64,000 nt of DNA from Streptococcus sp. X13SY08 (GTDB taxonomy: Bacteria > Bacillota > Bacilli > Lactobacillales > Streptococcaceae): NCBI RefSeq assembly GCF_001182825.2, contig NZ_LFYO02000002.1:806001-870000 (forward strand). The letters are read 5' to 3'. Under the pieces are notes generated by a model. That model was not told where the DNA came from. It worked only from the letters and a program-made list of their open reading frames with translations, and did no database searches. The translations under genes and the position numbers were made by a program. Position 1 is the first letter of the stretch, and every line of letters starts with the position of its first letter. Positions 26,656-37,470 of the stretch are shown here, one piece after another.

Positions 26656-27594
26656 ATGAAAAAAGGAATGAAGAAAGTGAAAAATTCAAAACGTCTTTTA
26701 TTTGCTAGCTTAGCCTTGTCTATGCTCCTATTATTGTCTGGCTGTGTTCAGACTAAAAATGGCGCCCCAACAGGAGAGGGTTGGGTTTATAAATTCTTAG
26801 TGGCACCAATGGGGCAGGTCATCAAATACTTTGCCATCGATCTAGGACTTGGATTTGGTTTAGGAATCATCATTGTGACATTGATTGTTCGTATCTTTAT
26901 CTTACCTTTAGGCATTTATCAAACTAAAAAAATGACCTATCAGTCAGAAAAGATGCACTACTTGAAACCAATCTTAGAACCGATTCAAGAGCGCATGAAA
27001 AATGCAATAACACAGGAAGAAAAATTAGCTGCACAACAAGAATTATTTGCAACACAAAGACAATACGGTGTGAGTATGTTTGGTGTTATGGGTTGCTTAC
27101 CTATTTTTATCCAAGTGCCTTTCTTTACTGCTCTCTTCTTTGCTGCACGTTATACAGAAGGTATTGCAGACGCACACTTCCTTGGCATTGATCTTGGCGA
27201 ACGCAGTTTGATCCTCGTAGCAGTCGCTGGTGTCCTCTACTTCTGTCAATCACTTCTGATGCAAGTCGGAGTAGAAGAAGCCCAGCGTCAACAAATGAAA
27301 TCTATGATGTTCATGAATCCACTCATGATTGTCTTCTTCTCTTGGTCCGCACCAGCTGGTGTGACTCTCTACTGGGTAGTCGGTGGTATTGTTGGTATTC
27401 TTCAACAACTATTAACAACTTATTTGATCAAGCCACAAATTCGACGTCAAATTGAAGAAGAATTTGCGGCAAATCCTCCAAAACCAAATCCTGTTACAGG
27501 AACTGTTAAGGATGTAACTCCAACCGCAAGTAGCGCCATCATAACTTCTACCAAGAAAAAACGTAACGCTGGTAAACAACGTTCACGCCAATAA
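26656..27594 (+). CDS. yidC: YidC/Oxa1 membrane protein insertase (lipoprotein)
   Basis: The 312-residue insertase has a type II signal peptide with lipobox LLSGC (about residue 28-32), five membrane segments and the conserved GCLPIFIQVPFFTALFFAARY block. It also has SAPAGVTLYWVVGGIVGILQQ, with a basic C-terminal tail. It integrates membrane proteins alone or with Sec. Streptococci carry two paralogues, YidC1 and YidC2, and I cannot say which this is; the basic tail fits YidC2. ATG at 26656 has AGAAGG upstream. A terminator follows. Confidence 0.92.
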   Translation: MKKGMKKVKNSKRLLFASLALSMLLLLSGCVQTKNGAPTGEGWVYKFLVAPMGQVIKYFAIDLGLGFGLGIIIVTLIVRIFILPLGIYQTKKMTYQSEKMHYLKPILEPIQERMKNAITQEEKLAAQQELFATQRQYGVSMFGVMGCLPIFIQVPFFTALFFAARYTEGIADAHFLGIDLGERSLILVAVAGVLYFCQSLLMQVGVEEAQRQQMKSMMFMNPLMIVFFSWSAPAGVTLYWVVGGIVGILQQLLTTYLIKPQIRRQIEEEFAANPPKPNPVTGTVKDVTPTASSAIITSTKKKRNAGKQRSRQ

Positions 27595-27604
27595 AGTATA
27601 AAAG

Positions 27605-27625
27605 GAAGCCTAGGGGCTTCTTTTT
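27605..27625 (+). terminator. Terminator after yidC
   Basis: GAAGCC, loop TAGG, GGCTTC, then TTTTT, starting eleven bases past the stop. Confidence 0.85.
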
Positions 27626-27711
27626 AGGTAGTATAAAAATGGCTTATTGCTGTCTTAAAAGATGTTCATCTGGAGGTCATATCCCTCAAAATATTAAGAA
27701 AGTAAATAGTA

Positions 27712-27743
27712 AAAGGGTTGAAACGATATCGTTTCAACCCTTT
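27712..27743. other. Perfect 32-base palindrome
   Basis: AAAGGGTTGAAACGAT followed by its exact reverse complement, ending in CAAATTTTTAA. It lies between yidC and the secreted protease gene, which converge. It could be a bidirectional terminator. The inner TGAAACGATATCGTTTCA also looks like a LacI-family operator, but there is no promoter beside it. Confidence 0.6.
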
Positions 27744-27884
27744 CAAATTTTTAATACTCAGATTTAAAAATGATTTACAATTAACTCATCTAGAATTGAA
27801 ATAGCCACACGATAGTTTGTGCTACAAGTATCTTGAGGAAGTCGTCCTCCTCCGAACACTCTTTATGCTAAAAATGTAGAGGTC

Positions 27885-29233
27885 TTATTGTACATAGAAG
27901 GCAACATTTTCGTAGTTCCAGCCTCGTTCGACGAGGACATTTTTTTCATTTTCATCTGCTGTGTACAGATGCACTTTGAGGCCGGTATGGTAGAGGCGGT
28001 AAATAGGTCTCTGCCCACTAGAATACCATGCTACTCCTTCTGCTTGCCATCCACGGGATGCCAAAATATCGCACTCATAACTACTGGTAGTATACAAGTG
28101 TTCGCGGGTTACAGGGAAATAAAGGCGGTAAACAGGCGTTCCCGATGCTGCTGTTATGATTTTTTCCCCTTCATAATTCCAACCATTTTGCTGCAGAGTT
28201 CGAGCTTCATCTAAATTTTGCGTATAGAGGTGACGTTTAATCCCAGTGTGGTAGAGACGGAAGGTTCTTCCTGATTTTTCCTCCATATAGCTTGTTACCT
28301 CAGGTGTTTCGAGCTGAGCTCCTTGGACAACTTGAGGCAAGCGGAAGGTGTCATCTTTTACCCTTCGAGCATAGTTTTGATCCGTATCCCCTAGAATATG
28401 GGTGCCAACGATTTGATTTTGAGAATTGAGTACCGGGCTACCACTCTGACCAGCTTCTGTATCTATCTTGTAAACCAGATATTCCGATCCAATATCTTCA
28501 ATCTGACCGAACATAGTATACATATAAGTTTTTTAAAATAACTTGTCGCTGGATAATCTGGCACCTGAACTTTTTGTCCAACATAAGCCTCTTTTGCCAT
28601 ACTTAAATAGCCCAATTCAGCTGGTACAGGACGATTGAGCTTAATAACGGCCATATCATATTCCGAAGATCCGTTAGTTAATTGGTAGCTTCGAAACATA
28701 TAGTAGTTGCTCGCATCATAGGCACCATAGGGAGTGGTAGTTCCTGACTTATCAGGGAATGCTTGGACAGACATTGCCCATTCTTTTTTCTCATAATCAT
28801 AAACATTGTGTGCAGCAGTCAGGATGGTATCTGGACCAATCAAAACTCCTGTTCCCGTAAATGATTCAGTGGAAAAATTCATAATCAACTGCACTACTTT
28901 TTGATAAGGTTGAACAGTTGTATCAACCACTTGAAACTGATTGTCCTCTGCAATTATTTTTTCACGCTCACCACTCAAGCTATGGTCTAAGTTTGGATTG
29001 GTCGTGTCTTGAGGAACAGCCATAGAGGGCTCTGTTGTATTTTCGGTTGAAGTTCCTGTTTGACTGCTAGAATCGCTCAATAAGGTCGAAGAAGGTGGTA
29101 GACTCGGCGCCACACTAGAAATCTTTGCATCAGAAGAGCTTTCTTGCTCGATGCTACTAGGAGTCACTAGCTCTGTCGCGACAATAACATCAAAACTCAT
29201 TCCTCCAATTAACAACAGGCAATAAATGTACAA
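27885..29233 (-). pseudogene. Secreted trypsin-like serine protease with C-terminal repeats, frameshifted
   Basis: The first piece has a hydrophobic signal-like N-terminus (CLLLIGGMSFDVIVA), a Ser/Thr-rich stretch, and the catalytic His (ILTAAHNVYDYEKK) and Asp (YDMAVIKL) of an S1/V8-like protease. The second piece, in another frame, has the catalytic Ser (EAGQSGSPVLN). It then has three ~45-residue repeats with FRLYHTG...HLYT...W-x-YEG, a module seen on streptococcal surface proteins. The frame changes at the six-T run 28529-28534. The n-region of the signal peptide is missing: translation would begin at a TTG directly beside a composite repeat. Two defects, so probably inactive. Confidence 0.8.
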
Positions 29234-29243
29234 CTAAATAAAA

Positions 29244-29421
29244 GGGTGTGGAACAAAAATCGGTCACTTCGGCAAAATATGATTTTGTTGTCCCACCCCG
29301 CGCACAATTGAGTAAGGCTATAAAAGCTGACTTCAGGGCACTAAAGCCTACTCAACCACTGCGTCAAATCCTTATCTCCTTAAAAAACAAAATAAGAGGA
29401 GGGACTTTTGTCCCAGCCTCC
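29244..29421 (-). repeat. Composite intergenic repeat, copy 2
   Basis: Read on the minus strand it opens GGCTGGGACAAAAGTCCC, contains CGCAGTGGTTGAGTAGG and CAATTGTGCGCGGGGT, then GGACAACAAAATC, and ends CGATTTTTGTTCCACACCC. Block order is the same as in copies 1 and 3. It separates greA from the secreted protease and abuts the truncated signal peptide of the latter. Confidence 0.7.
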
Positions 29422-29431
29422 CTTCTATCTA

Positions 29432-29850
29432 TTATTTCGTTTTTTCTACCTTAAGAATTTCAACTTCATAGTTACCAGCTGGAGTTTGAATCATAGCTTT
29501 TTGACCTTCTTTTTTACCAATCCGACAATATGGTAAACCTCTTTATCTGTCTCACCTACTTCTTGAACAGTAACAGTTTTACTGATAGCTACTTCATCTT
29601 TAGCAACTGCATCACTATCTACGATTTCTGCATAACGAATTTTTGTTTCCAAAGTAGAGATTTGGCCTTCTACAAAAGCCTGCTCATCCTTGGCTGCTTC
29701 GTATTCACTATTTTCTGATAAATCTCCGTATGAACGTGCAATTTTAATACGCTCAACAATTTCTGGACGACGAACTAGCTTTAATTCTTCTAATTCTTTT
29801 TCGAGTAACTCTTTTTCCTCGATCGTCATTGGGTATGTTTTTTCTGCCAT
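29432..29850 (-). pseudogene. greA: Transcription elongation factor GreA, C-terminal domain deleted and out of frame
   Basis: GreA rescues backtracked RNA polymerase by stimulating transcript cleavage. The N-terminal coiled coil is complete ([24 protein letters not shown]; acidic tip [16 protein letters not shown]) from ATG 29850. After EVYHIVG, near 29520, the sequence jumps to [29 protein letters not shown] in another frame, ending at 29432. About 20 residues (the SGKISNESPIAQAL-type block of the FKBP-like domain) are absent. As read, the product would end LVKKKVKKL. The coiled coil may still be made. Confidence 0.88.
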
Positions 29851-29886
29851 TTTATTTCCTTCTTTATATCTTTATATTGTGAAAAC

Positions 29887-29912
29887 AAAATTATGCGGGA
29901 AACCCACATAAT
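29887..29912 (-). terminator. Terminator after mltG
   Basis: ATTATGCGGG (29890-29899) pairs with CCCACATAAT (29903-29912), followed on the minus strand by UUUUG. It lies between the mltG stop and greA. Confidence 0.8.
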
Positions 29913-29931
29913 TTCGTCTTATAGGATTCTA

Positions 29932-31625
29932 TTATTGATTAATATTTCCATTTACGTAAGTTGCAACATTTTGATTATGTTCTTCAATTGTTTTTGAGAA
30001 ATAAACTGTACCAGTTGTCACATCAGCCACAAAATAATAATAGTCTGTTTTATTTGGATTGATAGTTGCTTCAATTGCTGACAAGCTGGCTGTATCCACA
30101 GGCCCAGGCATCAAACCAGTATGAACGTAAATATTATATGGCGAATCAATAGATGTGTCAATAGCAGCATCTTCAGCCAAGGTTGTTTTTTCACCTAATT
30201 GTCCCGTTGCATAAAGAATAGCAATATTGGACTGAAGTGGCATTCCAGCATTTATGCGATTGTAGAAGACGCTAGCGATATTTCGACGATCTTCATCTGT
30301 TGATCCCTCTTTTTCAACCAGAGAAGCCAGTGTCAAAAGACTATTAACATCTAAGCCCTTTGAAGCTAACTGCCCGTAGTATGGTTGCAAGCGAGCATCC
30401 ATCGCCGCAATCATTTGTTCTACCAATTCTTCCATGGTTGTCCCTTTGTAGTACTCATAGGTTGCCGGGAAGAGGTAGCCTTCCAACTGGTATTTGACGC
30501 CACTATCTGCTGCTGGAAGACTTGACAGTAAGTTCGGATAAGCAGCCTTCATACGATTGATAAAGTCTGGATTTTTTTATCTGTTACAGCTTTAGAAATT
30601 TGTTCCAAAGTATAACCTTCTACGACCAAGACTTTGCCTGCAACTGGCTCTTGTGGCGCAGCAGCACCTGTTTCCTGCAAGGCTTTGGCCAATTCATCCA
30701 AAGACATGCTTTGGTTTAAATTGTAAAATCCACTTTGGAAATTATTATAGCTTTTTAGTTTCGCATAATAATTGAAAATGGTTGGATTTTTAATGAGATC
30801 CTTCTCAAACAAAATCTGACCAATTTGCATGGTTGTAGAACCTTCTGGAATCTTAACCTGAACATTCTCAGTTGATTGAGCATCAATAGGGTCCAGACTT
30901 GATTTGAAATAAGAATAGCCTGCCACACCTGTAACGCCGATGGCAAGTAGGACAATGACAATAACCGCAGTTACAATTCGTTTGGCTACTTTTTCTTGTT
31001 GCTTACGATGCTTCTTCATAGCTTTGCGACTCAGTTGAGCGCTACTAGTAGCAGGAATCCCTTCTTGGCTAGTAGGTTCATTTTCTATCATTACTTCTTT
31101 TTGAGCAGGTCCTTCTGCTATTAAAACGGGTTCAATTAAGGTTTCTTGGCTATCCTCTTCTTCAATAACGGAGGAAAGTGTGGGAGCTTGATGAATCCTG
31201 GTGGCATCTAAATCAAGATGTTCTGATTCCTCTTGCTCTGGTTCTATTTCTTTTTCTCCCTCTTCCTCGTGACTAAGAGGGAAGTAGTCCGCTACAATTG
31301 CCTCAGGAAATGCTTCAGAAACCAAAATTTCTTCCTTGGTATGCTCCAATTTAACTTGGTCATCTTCTACCGCATCTCCATCAAGTGGAACAACTGGTAC
31401 AGAATCTATTTCCGGCAATTCCACCGTTGAATGTTCTTCTGGTGTTGGTTCTACTTCTTTTTCAGCTACTGGTTTTGCCTCAATTTCTGCCAATATATTC
31501 TCAACAGTTTCCTTGTTTGGTTGATGAGTTGCTAGGCGCTTTTCTCTCAATCGTTCCAAATCCCTCAGGATCTGTTCACGAAAGTTGGAGCCTTGTGTGT
31601 CTTTCTTGTTTGAATCGTTGGTCAC
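29932..31625 (-). pseudogene. mltG: Endolytic murein transglycosylase, one-base frameshift
   Basis: MltG cleaves nascent glycan strands near the divisome. A long acidic cytoplasmic N-terminus (residues ~1-215), a membrane helix (IVTAVIVIVLLAIGVTGVAGY) and the LysM-like and YceG catalytic domain follow. The catalytic Glu is in LASLVEKEGSTDEDRR. The frame is lost in a seven-T run (30572-30578; A on the coding strand). Eight would restore TDKKNPDFINRMKAAYP. The GTG at 31625 is the likely start, with AAAGGAG seven bases upstream. A homopolymer slip could be a sequencing error or a phase switch. MltG is essential in some pneumococcal backgrounds. Confidence 0.88.
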
Positions 31626-31657
31626 AACTACACTCCTTTCACACAATTAACCATACC

Positions 31658-31686
31658 ATTATACCTTAAAGCCACTATAAAAGCAA
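31658..31686 (-). promoter_or_regulatory. Promoter of mltG
   Basis: TTGCTT (complement of 31681-31686) and TATAAT (complement of 31658-31663) are 17 bases apart, just before the mltG start. Confidence 0.7.
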
Positions 31687-31711
31687 GAATTTCCTTTACT
31701 TGTGGGCTTTT

Positions 31712-32168
31712 CTAGTATAAATCTGACCATTTTTGACCACCAAATTGAGATTGTGAAGGCCCTCTATCCTCAAAACCATTCATTTCATAGTAAGAAACTA
31801 AATGTTCTTTGCAAGTTAAGCTAATTCCCTCATAACTTTTCATGCAGACAAGTTCCTTAAGCGCTGCTAATAGCAAGGTCCCTAAGCCTTGATGCTGATA
31901 AGCTAGCAATTGCTAAGTATTTTTCCTCTTGCGTTAATGAAGTCTTATCTGTAAAAATACTATCCGTCAGAGATGAGGTTGTAACTGGCTTAGCCAGTAG
32001 ATAAGCAACCATTTGTCCCTCGTTCTCCATCGCTAAGCAAGTTTGGTTCAGAAAATGAACATAAAATGCTAAAACGTCTGGTTGAATTTGCTCTGCTTCC
32101 GAAAAATTTTCCTGCTCAATCCGACAAAGTTCTTCAAGATCACGCTCTTCTAAAAAACGAATTTGCAT
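31712..32168 (-). pseudogene. GNAT acetyltransferase, broken in the middle
   Basis: The N-terminal half (MQIRFLEERDLEELCRIEQENF, ATG 32168) and the acetyl-CoA-binding half (AYQHQGLGTLLLAALKEL, the Q-x-x-G-x-G/A loop) are in different frames, meeting near 31905 after EEKYLAIASLS. A handful of codons seem to be missing as well. The substrate is unknown. It lies between murC and mltG, the same place as in other streptococci. Confidence 0.78.
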
Positions 32169-32195
32169 GACTGCTCCCTTTCTAAGAAAATATAG

Positions 32196-32227
32196 AAAAC
32201 AAGAGCCTGAGAATCATTCCCAGACAT
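32196..32227 (-). terminator. Weak terminator after murC
   Basis: The minus strand has CTGgGAA-TGA-TTCtCAG with outer AAGA/TCTT and then GTTTTC, 17 bases past the stop. Confidence 0.4.
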
Positions 32228-32243
32228 CTTGAAACTATGAATA

Positions 32244-33575
32244 TTATTGTACATTGCTAGCCAAGTTGGCCAAGAGTTGCTCAAATGAATACTCGTAAGA
32301 CTGAATATCACCTGCACCCATAAAGACGTAAACGGCATTGTCATGATCTAAAAGTGGAGACGTATTTTCAACAGTGATAAGACCACCTTTTTTGCTAATT
32401 TTAGCAGCTAAATCTTCTACTTTGACTTGTCCATTATCGGTTTCCCGAGCCGATCCATAGATTTGTGCTAAGTATACAGCATCTGCATCCTTAAGGGCTT
32501 CTGCAAATTCATCCAAGAGAGCAATCGTTCTGGTAAAGGTGTGTGGTTGGAAAACAGCCACAATTTCCTTACTTGGGTATTTTTGGCGCGCTGCATCAAT
32601 GGTCGCAATAATTTCTGTTGGATGGTGAGCAAAATCATCAATAATAACCGTATCGTTGACAATTTTCTCTGTAAAGCGACGCTTCACTCCACTGAAGGTT
32701 TTGAGGTGCTTCTCTACTAAACTCAAATCAAAACCAGCAACAAAGAGGTTAGCTATCACTGCTGTTGCATTGAGAATATTGTGTTTTCCGAAAGTTGGAA
32801 TTTGGAACTCTCCCAGCTCCTCCTGACCATGACGAATTTTAAACTGTGAACCTTGTGTAGAAGGTTTCAAATCATAAGCCACAAAGTCATTATTTTCTTC
32901 AAAACCATAATAATAAATCGGCGCATTGGCTGTAATCTTACGCAACTCACTATCTTCACCGTAGACAAACAATCCTTTTGTCACTTGTTTGGCATAGTCG
33001 TTAAAAGCAGAAAAGACATCTTCTAGGCTAGTAAAATAATCTGGGTGGTCAAAGTCAATATTAGTAATAATGCTATACTCAGGATGGTAAGGCATGAAAT
33101 GGCGTTCGTATTCATCGGATTCAAAGACAAAATACTGGCTATTAGCAGAACCCCGTCCGGTACCATCACCGATAAGATAACTGGTGTCCGTGATGTTGCG
33201 CATCACATGAGCCAAAAGACCTGTTGTAGAGGTTTTACCATGAGCACCTGCCACCCCCAGACTGGTAAATTGACGCATAAAATCACCTAAAAATTCATGG
33301 TAGCGTTTATAGGTTAAGCCAGCTTGGTCTGCATAGGCGATTTCAACGTTATTATCTGGACGAAAAGCATTTCCAGCAATGATTTCAAGATCTTGAGTTA
33401 GATTTTTTTCATCAAAAGGCAAGATAGCAATATTAGCTTGCTCTAAGCCACGTTGAGTGAAATAGTACTTACCCACATCACTCCCTTGAACTTTATGCCC
33501 CATTTGATGAAGCATAAGGGCAAGAGCACTCATTCCTGAGCCTTTGATCCCGATAAAATGATAGATTTTGGTCAT
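32244..33575 (-). CDS. murC: UDP-N-acetylmuramate-L-alanine ligase
   Basis: This 443-residue cytoplasmic enzyme adds the first residue of the peptidoglycan stem peptide using [27 protein letters not shown] (UDP-MurNAc-binding), [13 protein letters not shown] (P-loop) and [10 protein letters not shown] are present in order, and length is normal. ATG at 33575 overlaps the stop of the upstream gene by four bases. Confidence 0.97.
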   Translation of the reverse strand: MTKIYHFIGIKGSGMSALALMLHQMGHKVQGSDVGKYYFTQRGLEQANIAILPFDEKNLTQDLEIIAGNAFRPDNNVEIAYADQAGLTYKRYHEFLGDFMRQFTSLGVAGAHGKTSTTGLLAHVMRNITDTSYLIGDGTGRGSANSQYFVFESDEYERHFMPYHPEYSIITNIDFDHPDYFTSLEDVFSAFNDYAKQVTKGLFVYGEDSELRKITANAPIYYYGFEENNDFVAYDLKPSTQGSQFKIRHGQEELGEFQIPTFGKHNILNATAVIANLFVAGFDLSLVEKHLKTFSGVKRRFTEKIVNDTVIIDDFAHHPTEIIATIDAARQKYPSKEIVAVFQPHTFTRTIALLDEFAEALKDADAVYLAQIYGSARETDNGQVKVEDLAAKISKKGGLITVENTSPLLDHDNAVYVFMGAGDIQSYEYSFEQLLANLASNVQ

Positions 33576-34264
33576 GACATATCCTCTCCCATATGTGTTA
33601 AATTCAATTCTTGTGCCATTTGGCGTTCTCTTTCCATCTTTCGTTCAGGATAATCATATACCTGACTCTTCTTCAAGAAATCATAGGAATTTCTTGGTCG
33701 ATGTTGCTGCATGTCCTCGCGGTCTTCCTTTTCCAAAGAATAAACCATAGGCATATCTGCTAAAATATAATGTTCCTGACGCAAGCGATTTGCCAGCTGA
33801 CTCAGATGTGTCGCTTTTTCTTGAATAGGACTTGTACTGGTCTCTTTTTGTTTTAAGATTTTCGCAGGACTTGGTTTGTCATCTGTCAAATACGAAGCTG
33901 CTCGCTTATGCTTTAAATCCTCACGAGCCTGTTCTCTTGCCAATTGTCCCTGCGTTTTTTCCGTAGCATGTGCAAATGGTTGAGATAAATGACGACTAAC
34001 GCGGTGGCTAGAATGCTGCCGAGAATCCAAGCGTTCTTTCCGTGAGTAAGATTTGGTTACCGGCTGCACCATAGGTTGCACCAATTCCTCTAATTCATGA
34101 CAAACTTCAGGTTGGCTAGCAGGTGCCATGCCATAATCTTTTTCTTGATAAGGTCCCTTTATATTACTAATGAGGTCGGATTCCTCATATAAGTGCATAT
34201 GAGGATTGCTCCCCAACATTAGCCCATTATCAGCTACAAGGGGAAATTTTGTCTGTCTGTCCAT
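33572..34264 (-). CDS. Hypothetical basic, low-complexity protein
   Basis: I do not recognise this 230-residue product ([18 protein letters not shown]...). It is rich in Lys, Arg, His and Gln, has no membrane segment or obvious domain, and is probably largely disordered, with a helical Arg/Glu-rich C-terminal part. Its stop overlaps the murC start (ATGA), and the helicase gene lies upstream. A gene at this position is my recollection for other streptococci. ATG at 34264 follows AAAGGAAAG. Confidence 0.65.
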   Translation of the reverse strand: MDRQTKFPLVADNGLMLGSNPHMHLYEESDLISNIKGPYQEKDYGMAPASQPEVCHELEELVQPMVQPVTKSYSRKERLDSRQHSSHRVSRHLSQPFAHATEKTQGQLAREQAREDLKHKRAASYLTDDKPSPAKILKQKETSTSPIQEKATHLSQLANRLRQEHYILADMPMVYSLEKEDREDMQQHRPRNSYDFLKKSQVYDYPERKMERERQMAQELNLTHMGEDMS

Positions 34265-34324
34265 CGTAGATCTTTCCTTTCAACATAGTATTATAGCATA
34301 TTTGACCGCTAGTTGGTCAAGAAT

Positions 34325-37300
34325 TTAGGAAATCCCCAAAATCTCTCGAATTTCCTCAACCGTCATACTAGCACGGCTTTCATTCCCATCCAATACGGTA
34401 GTAACCAAATTTTTCTTGCTTTCTTGCAGTTCTTGAATTTTTTCTTCAATAGTTCCACGGGTAATCAATCGGTAGAACTCAACTGTTTCAGTCTGCCCCA
34501 TACGGTGGGCACGGCTGATAGCTTGCGCTTCTGTTGCAGGATTCCACCAAAGATCCACCAAAATAACTGTATCGGCACCCGTCAAATTAAGTCCGACGCC
34601 ACCTGCTTTTAGGGAAATCAAGAAAGCATCGCGCCTCCCTGTATTAAAGGCACGTGTCATCTGCTGGCGTTGGTGGGCTGGCGTTGAACCGGTTAATTTG
34701 TAGGAAGTTAGATCCAATTCTTCTAACTCCTCTTCAATCAAATCCAACATCTGTCTGTATCCATTTTCCCACTTGTTCCGTGGTAATCTCCCATAAATAA
34801 TTTTGGCGTGTCACAGATCTGACGCAGGCGCGTAATCCCTGATAAGATTTCGATTTTTTGTCGATTGATTTGTGCATCGCTCGAATGGGCAATATTTTCC
34901 TGCATTTGCTTGAGCTGAGCTAGATAAATAGCTTTTTGTTCATCGCTCAATTCATTAAGCACATTGATCTCAATCAAATCTGGTAATTCATCCAAGACAT
35001 CCTCTTTCTTACGACGAAGGACAAATGGACGGATAATGCGAGATACTTCTTGGGCAGATAATTTCCCAAATTCTGTCTTTTGCGGTAGGAGTCCTGGCAT
35101 GACAATTTGGAAAATGGACCAGATTTCTCTCAAGTGATTTTCAATAGGAGTCCCAGACAGGGCAAAACAATTATCCACTTCAAACTCACGCAAGAGTTGA
35201 GCAATCTTGGTCTGAGCATTTTTCATGACCTGAGCCTCATCCAAAATGAGGTAATTATAGGATTCTTTCCGGTATAAATCACTATCCTGACGGAAGGAAG
35301 CATAACTAGTCACAACAATCTGTGATCCCTGAGCTAGCTGGTCTTCACGCTCTGCTTTGTGCCCATAAATGACAGATACATCTAGGTGTGGCGCAAACTT
35401 TTGAAATTCCTCTTTCCAGTTATAAATCAGACTAGATGGTGCTAAAATCAAAACGCGTGAATCCTGCTCCAAAACTTCTGTCAAGAAGGCAATGGTTTGG
35501 AGAGTTTTTCCAAGCCCCATATCATCCGCCAAAATACCGCCAAAACCGTATTTATCCAAGGTTGAAAACCATTTAACTCCTAACTCCTGATAATCGCGTA
35601 ATTCAGCCTTAATAGGCAATTGAGGTAGTTTAAATTCTTCAGGGTGAGTTAAATCATGAGCTAATTCTTGGAAGGATTGAGAGAAGGTTACACCCTCATT
35701 GGTTTCAAAAACTTGGGAGAGCTGATAGGCTGCCAAGCGATTCAATTTGAGATGACCCTGACCATCATATTGAGCGCGCAAATTAGCAAGAGTCTGGCTA
35801 ATCTTCTTGGTTTCTTCATCAAAAATCAGTACTTGTCCTGTCTGTGTGGTGAAATAATGTTCTTCAGACAAAAGAGCATGCAAGGCTGCATCCACCTCAT
35901 TCTGGGCAATACCCGTAAAGTCAAAGGCCACATCCAGCAACGATCCTGAAAGGCCTAGTTTTACCCATGGTCGACTCTCCACTACAAGATTTTCTAACTC
36001 ATCTGATAATTCAACTCGCCCCAGACGTCGTAAGTTTGGTAAAGTTTGCGCAAAAAAAGCATACATTTGATCTTGTTCAAGTGGCGCATGTACCGCATCA
36101 AATTGACCATGAAAACCAGCTTTTTGAATCGCTATCAAGACCTGTTCAAGGTGGTAAGGATGCGTTGCAAAGGGCAAATTGTCCAATTCTTCTTTTGAAT
36201 GTACTTTATTTTTTGGAAATTGCAGAACTAATTTCATTTCAAGATTGCCAGAAGCTGCCCTTGAAATCGAAAAAATAGGCTTGAAATCTTGGATGATAAA
36301 ATTTTTAGGAGCTTCAATGGTCGCAATTTCTTGGAATTCCAAAAGACTAAGCGCCAATTTATCCCTATCTTCCAAGTCGACTTGAACAGTTTTATAAATT
36401 CCTTCTGTAGAAGAAATGTCCTGAATAGCCTTTAATAATCCCTCTTGCTGAGGAAGGACCCGGTATAGATGATTTTCCTTAAGAAAATAGGCTCCATGAA
36501 AAAGAACTCGCTTGTCTTTTTCTTCAATCATCAGCATCATCCAATCCTGCTCTACTTGAACCTTTACATGGTACAACCCAGCTGAAGCATCAAAAGGAGA
36601 CAAAAAAATTTCCTGATAATCTCTACCATCATAGCTAAAACTAAATTCAGACAAGGATTGAAGCATATCCAAGCCTTCCTCCACATAAGCCAAGGGAAGA
36701 CGTAAATGACGCCCAAAATGCACCAATACTTCTGATTCTAACACTGATTTTTCAGGAACTAGGGACCACAAAAAGGTAATCAAATCCTGACTTGCTTCAT
36801 CAAAAGAAGATAAAGTCAGACGTTCATAATAATTTTTTCCGATTTGATAAGAGGAACGGCGTTTGACCGTCTTTAAAAAGGCGCCAATATCTCTAATAAT
36901 ATAAGATCGCTGGTCTGGCAAACGACTAATTTTCAAAGTCCAATCAATATTTTGGTCAAATAAGAGCAATTGACCTTCGACAGATAATTGATACTTGACC
37001 TCCAGATCCTCACTCTTTGGCAAAATTCGATCTAAGAAAATGCCACCAAAATAGGCACGCTGTTGGCGCGCTAAATGACGCTGACTTTCTTCCTTCAATT
37101 CTTCTGCAAATTCTTTTCCCTGGACATCATTTTTCAAAAAATATTCTACCGCGGCTAAGTGCTCACAATAGTGCTTTTTAGCAAAGGTCTCACAAGAGCA
37201 AGAAATTGCCTCATCTTTAAGTGAGTAGACAAAATCTTCATCTGCAACTGTGAGATATAGTGTCTGATTCTCGAGCTCTTTGACGGACAATTGCCCTGAC

Positions 37301-37353
37301 TCATACAATTCAATTCCTTCTTGGCGAACCCGCCCCGGCATCAACCTGCTCAT
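34325..37353 (-). pseudogene. SNF2-family helicase with SWIM zinc finger, internal deletion
   Basis: A roughly 1000-residue Swi2/Snf2 ATPase. A SWIM zinc-binding motif (CSCETFAKKHYCEH) lies near residue 55, then a helicase-associated region. The first RecA lobe has DDMGLGKTLQTIAFL (Walker A), LILDEAQ (Walker B) and SGTPIENHL. The second lobe is split: after GTSGKMD near 34752 the frame changes, resuming at MLDLIEEELEELDLTSYKL. It continues through GGVGLNLTGADTV and AISRAHRMGQ. About 25 residues with the VLIFSQFRG-type motif IV are gone. I chose the ATG at 37353 because GGAG lies seven bases upstream. Confidence 0.86.
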
Positions 37354-37434
37354 TCGTCTTCTCCAAATTTCTATCCTTCTATTGTACCACATTTGAAATT
37401 GACAAAACAGAATTAGCCTTTGATTTTTTGACAT

Positions 37435-37460
37435 CAAAAAATCGCACAAAAGTGCGATTT
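37435..37460 (-). terminator. Terminator after der
   Basis: AAATCGCAC (37439-37447) pairs with GTGCGATTT (37452-37460) around AAAA, then a U run on the minus strand. It is ten bases past the stop at 37471. Confidence 0.88.
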
Positions 37461-37470
37461 GCTTTCATTT

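Noticed and set aside
29432..31625. Programmed ribosomal frameshifting in greA or mltG
   Set aside because: No slippery heptamer with a downstream pseudoknot is evident for mltG, and greA lacks a whole segment, so deletion or a homopolymer slip explains it better.
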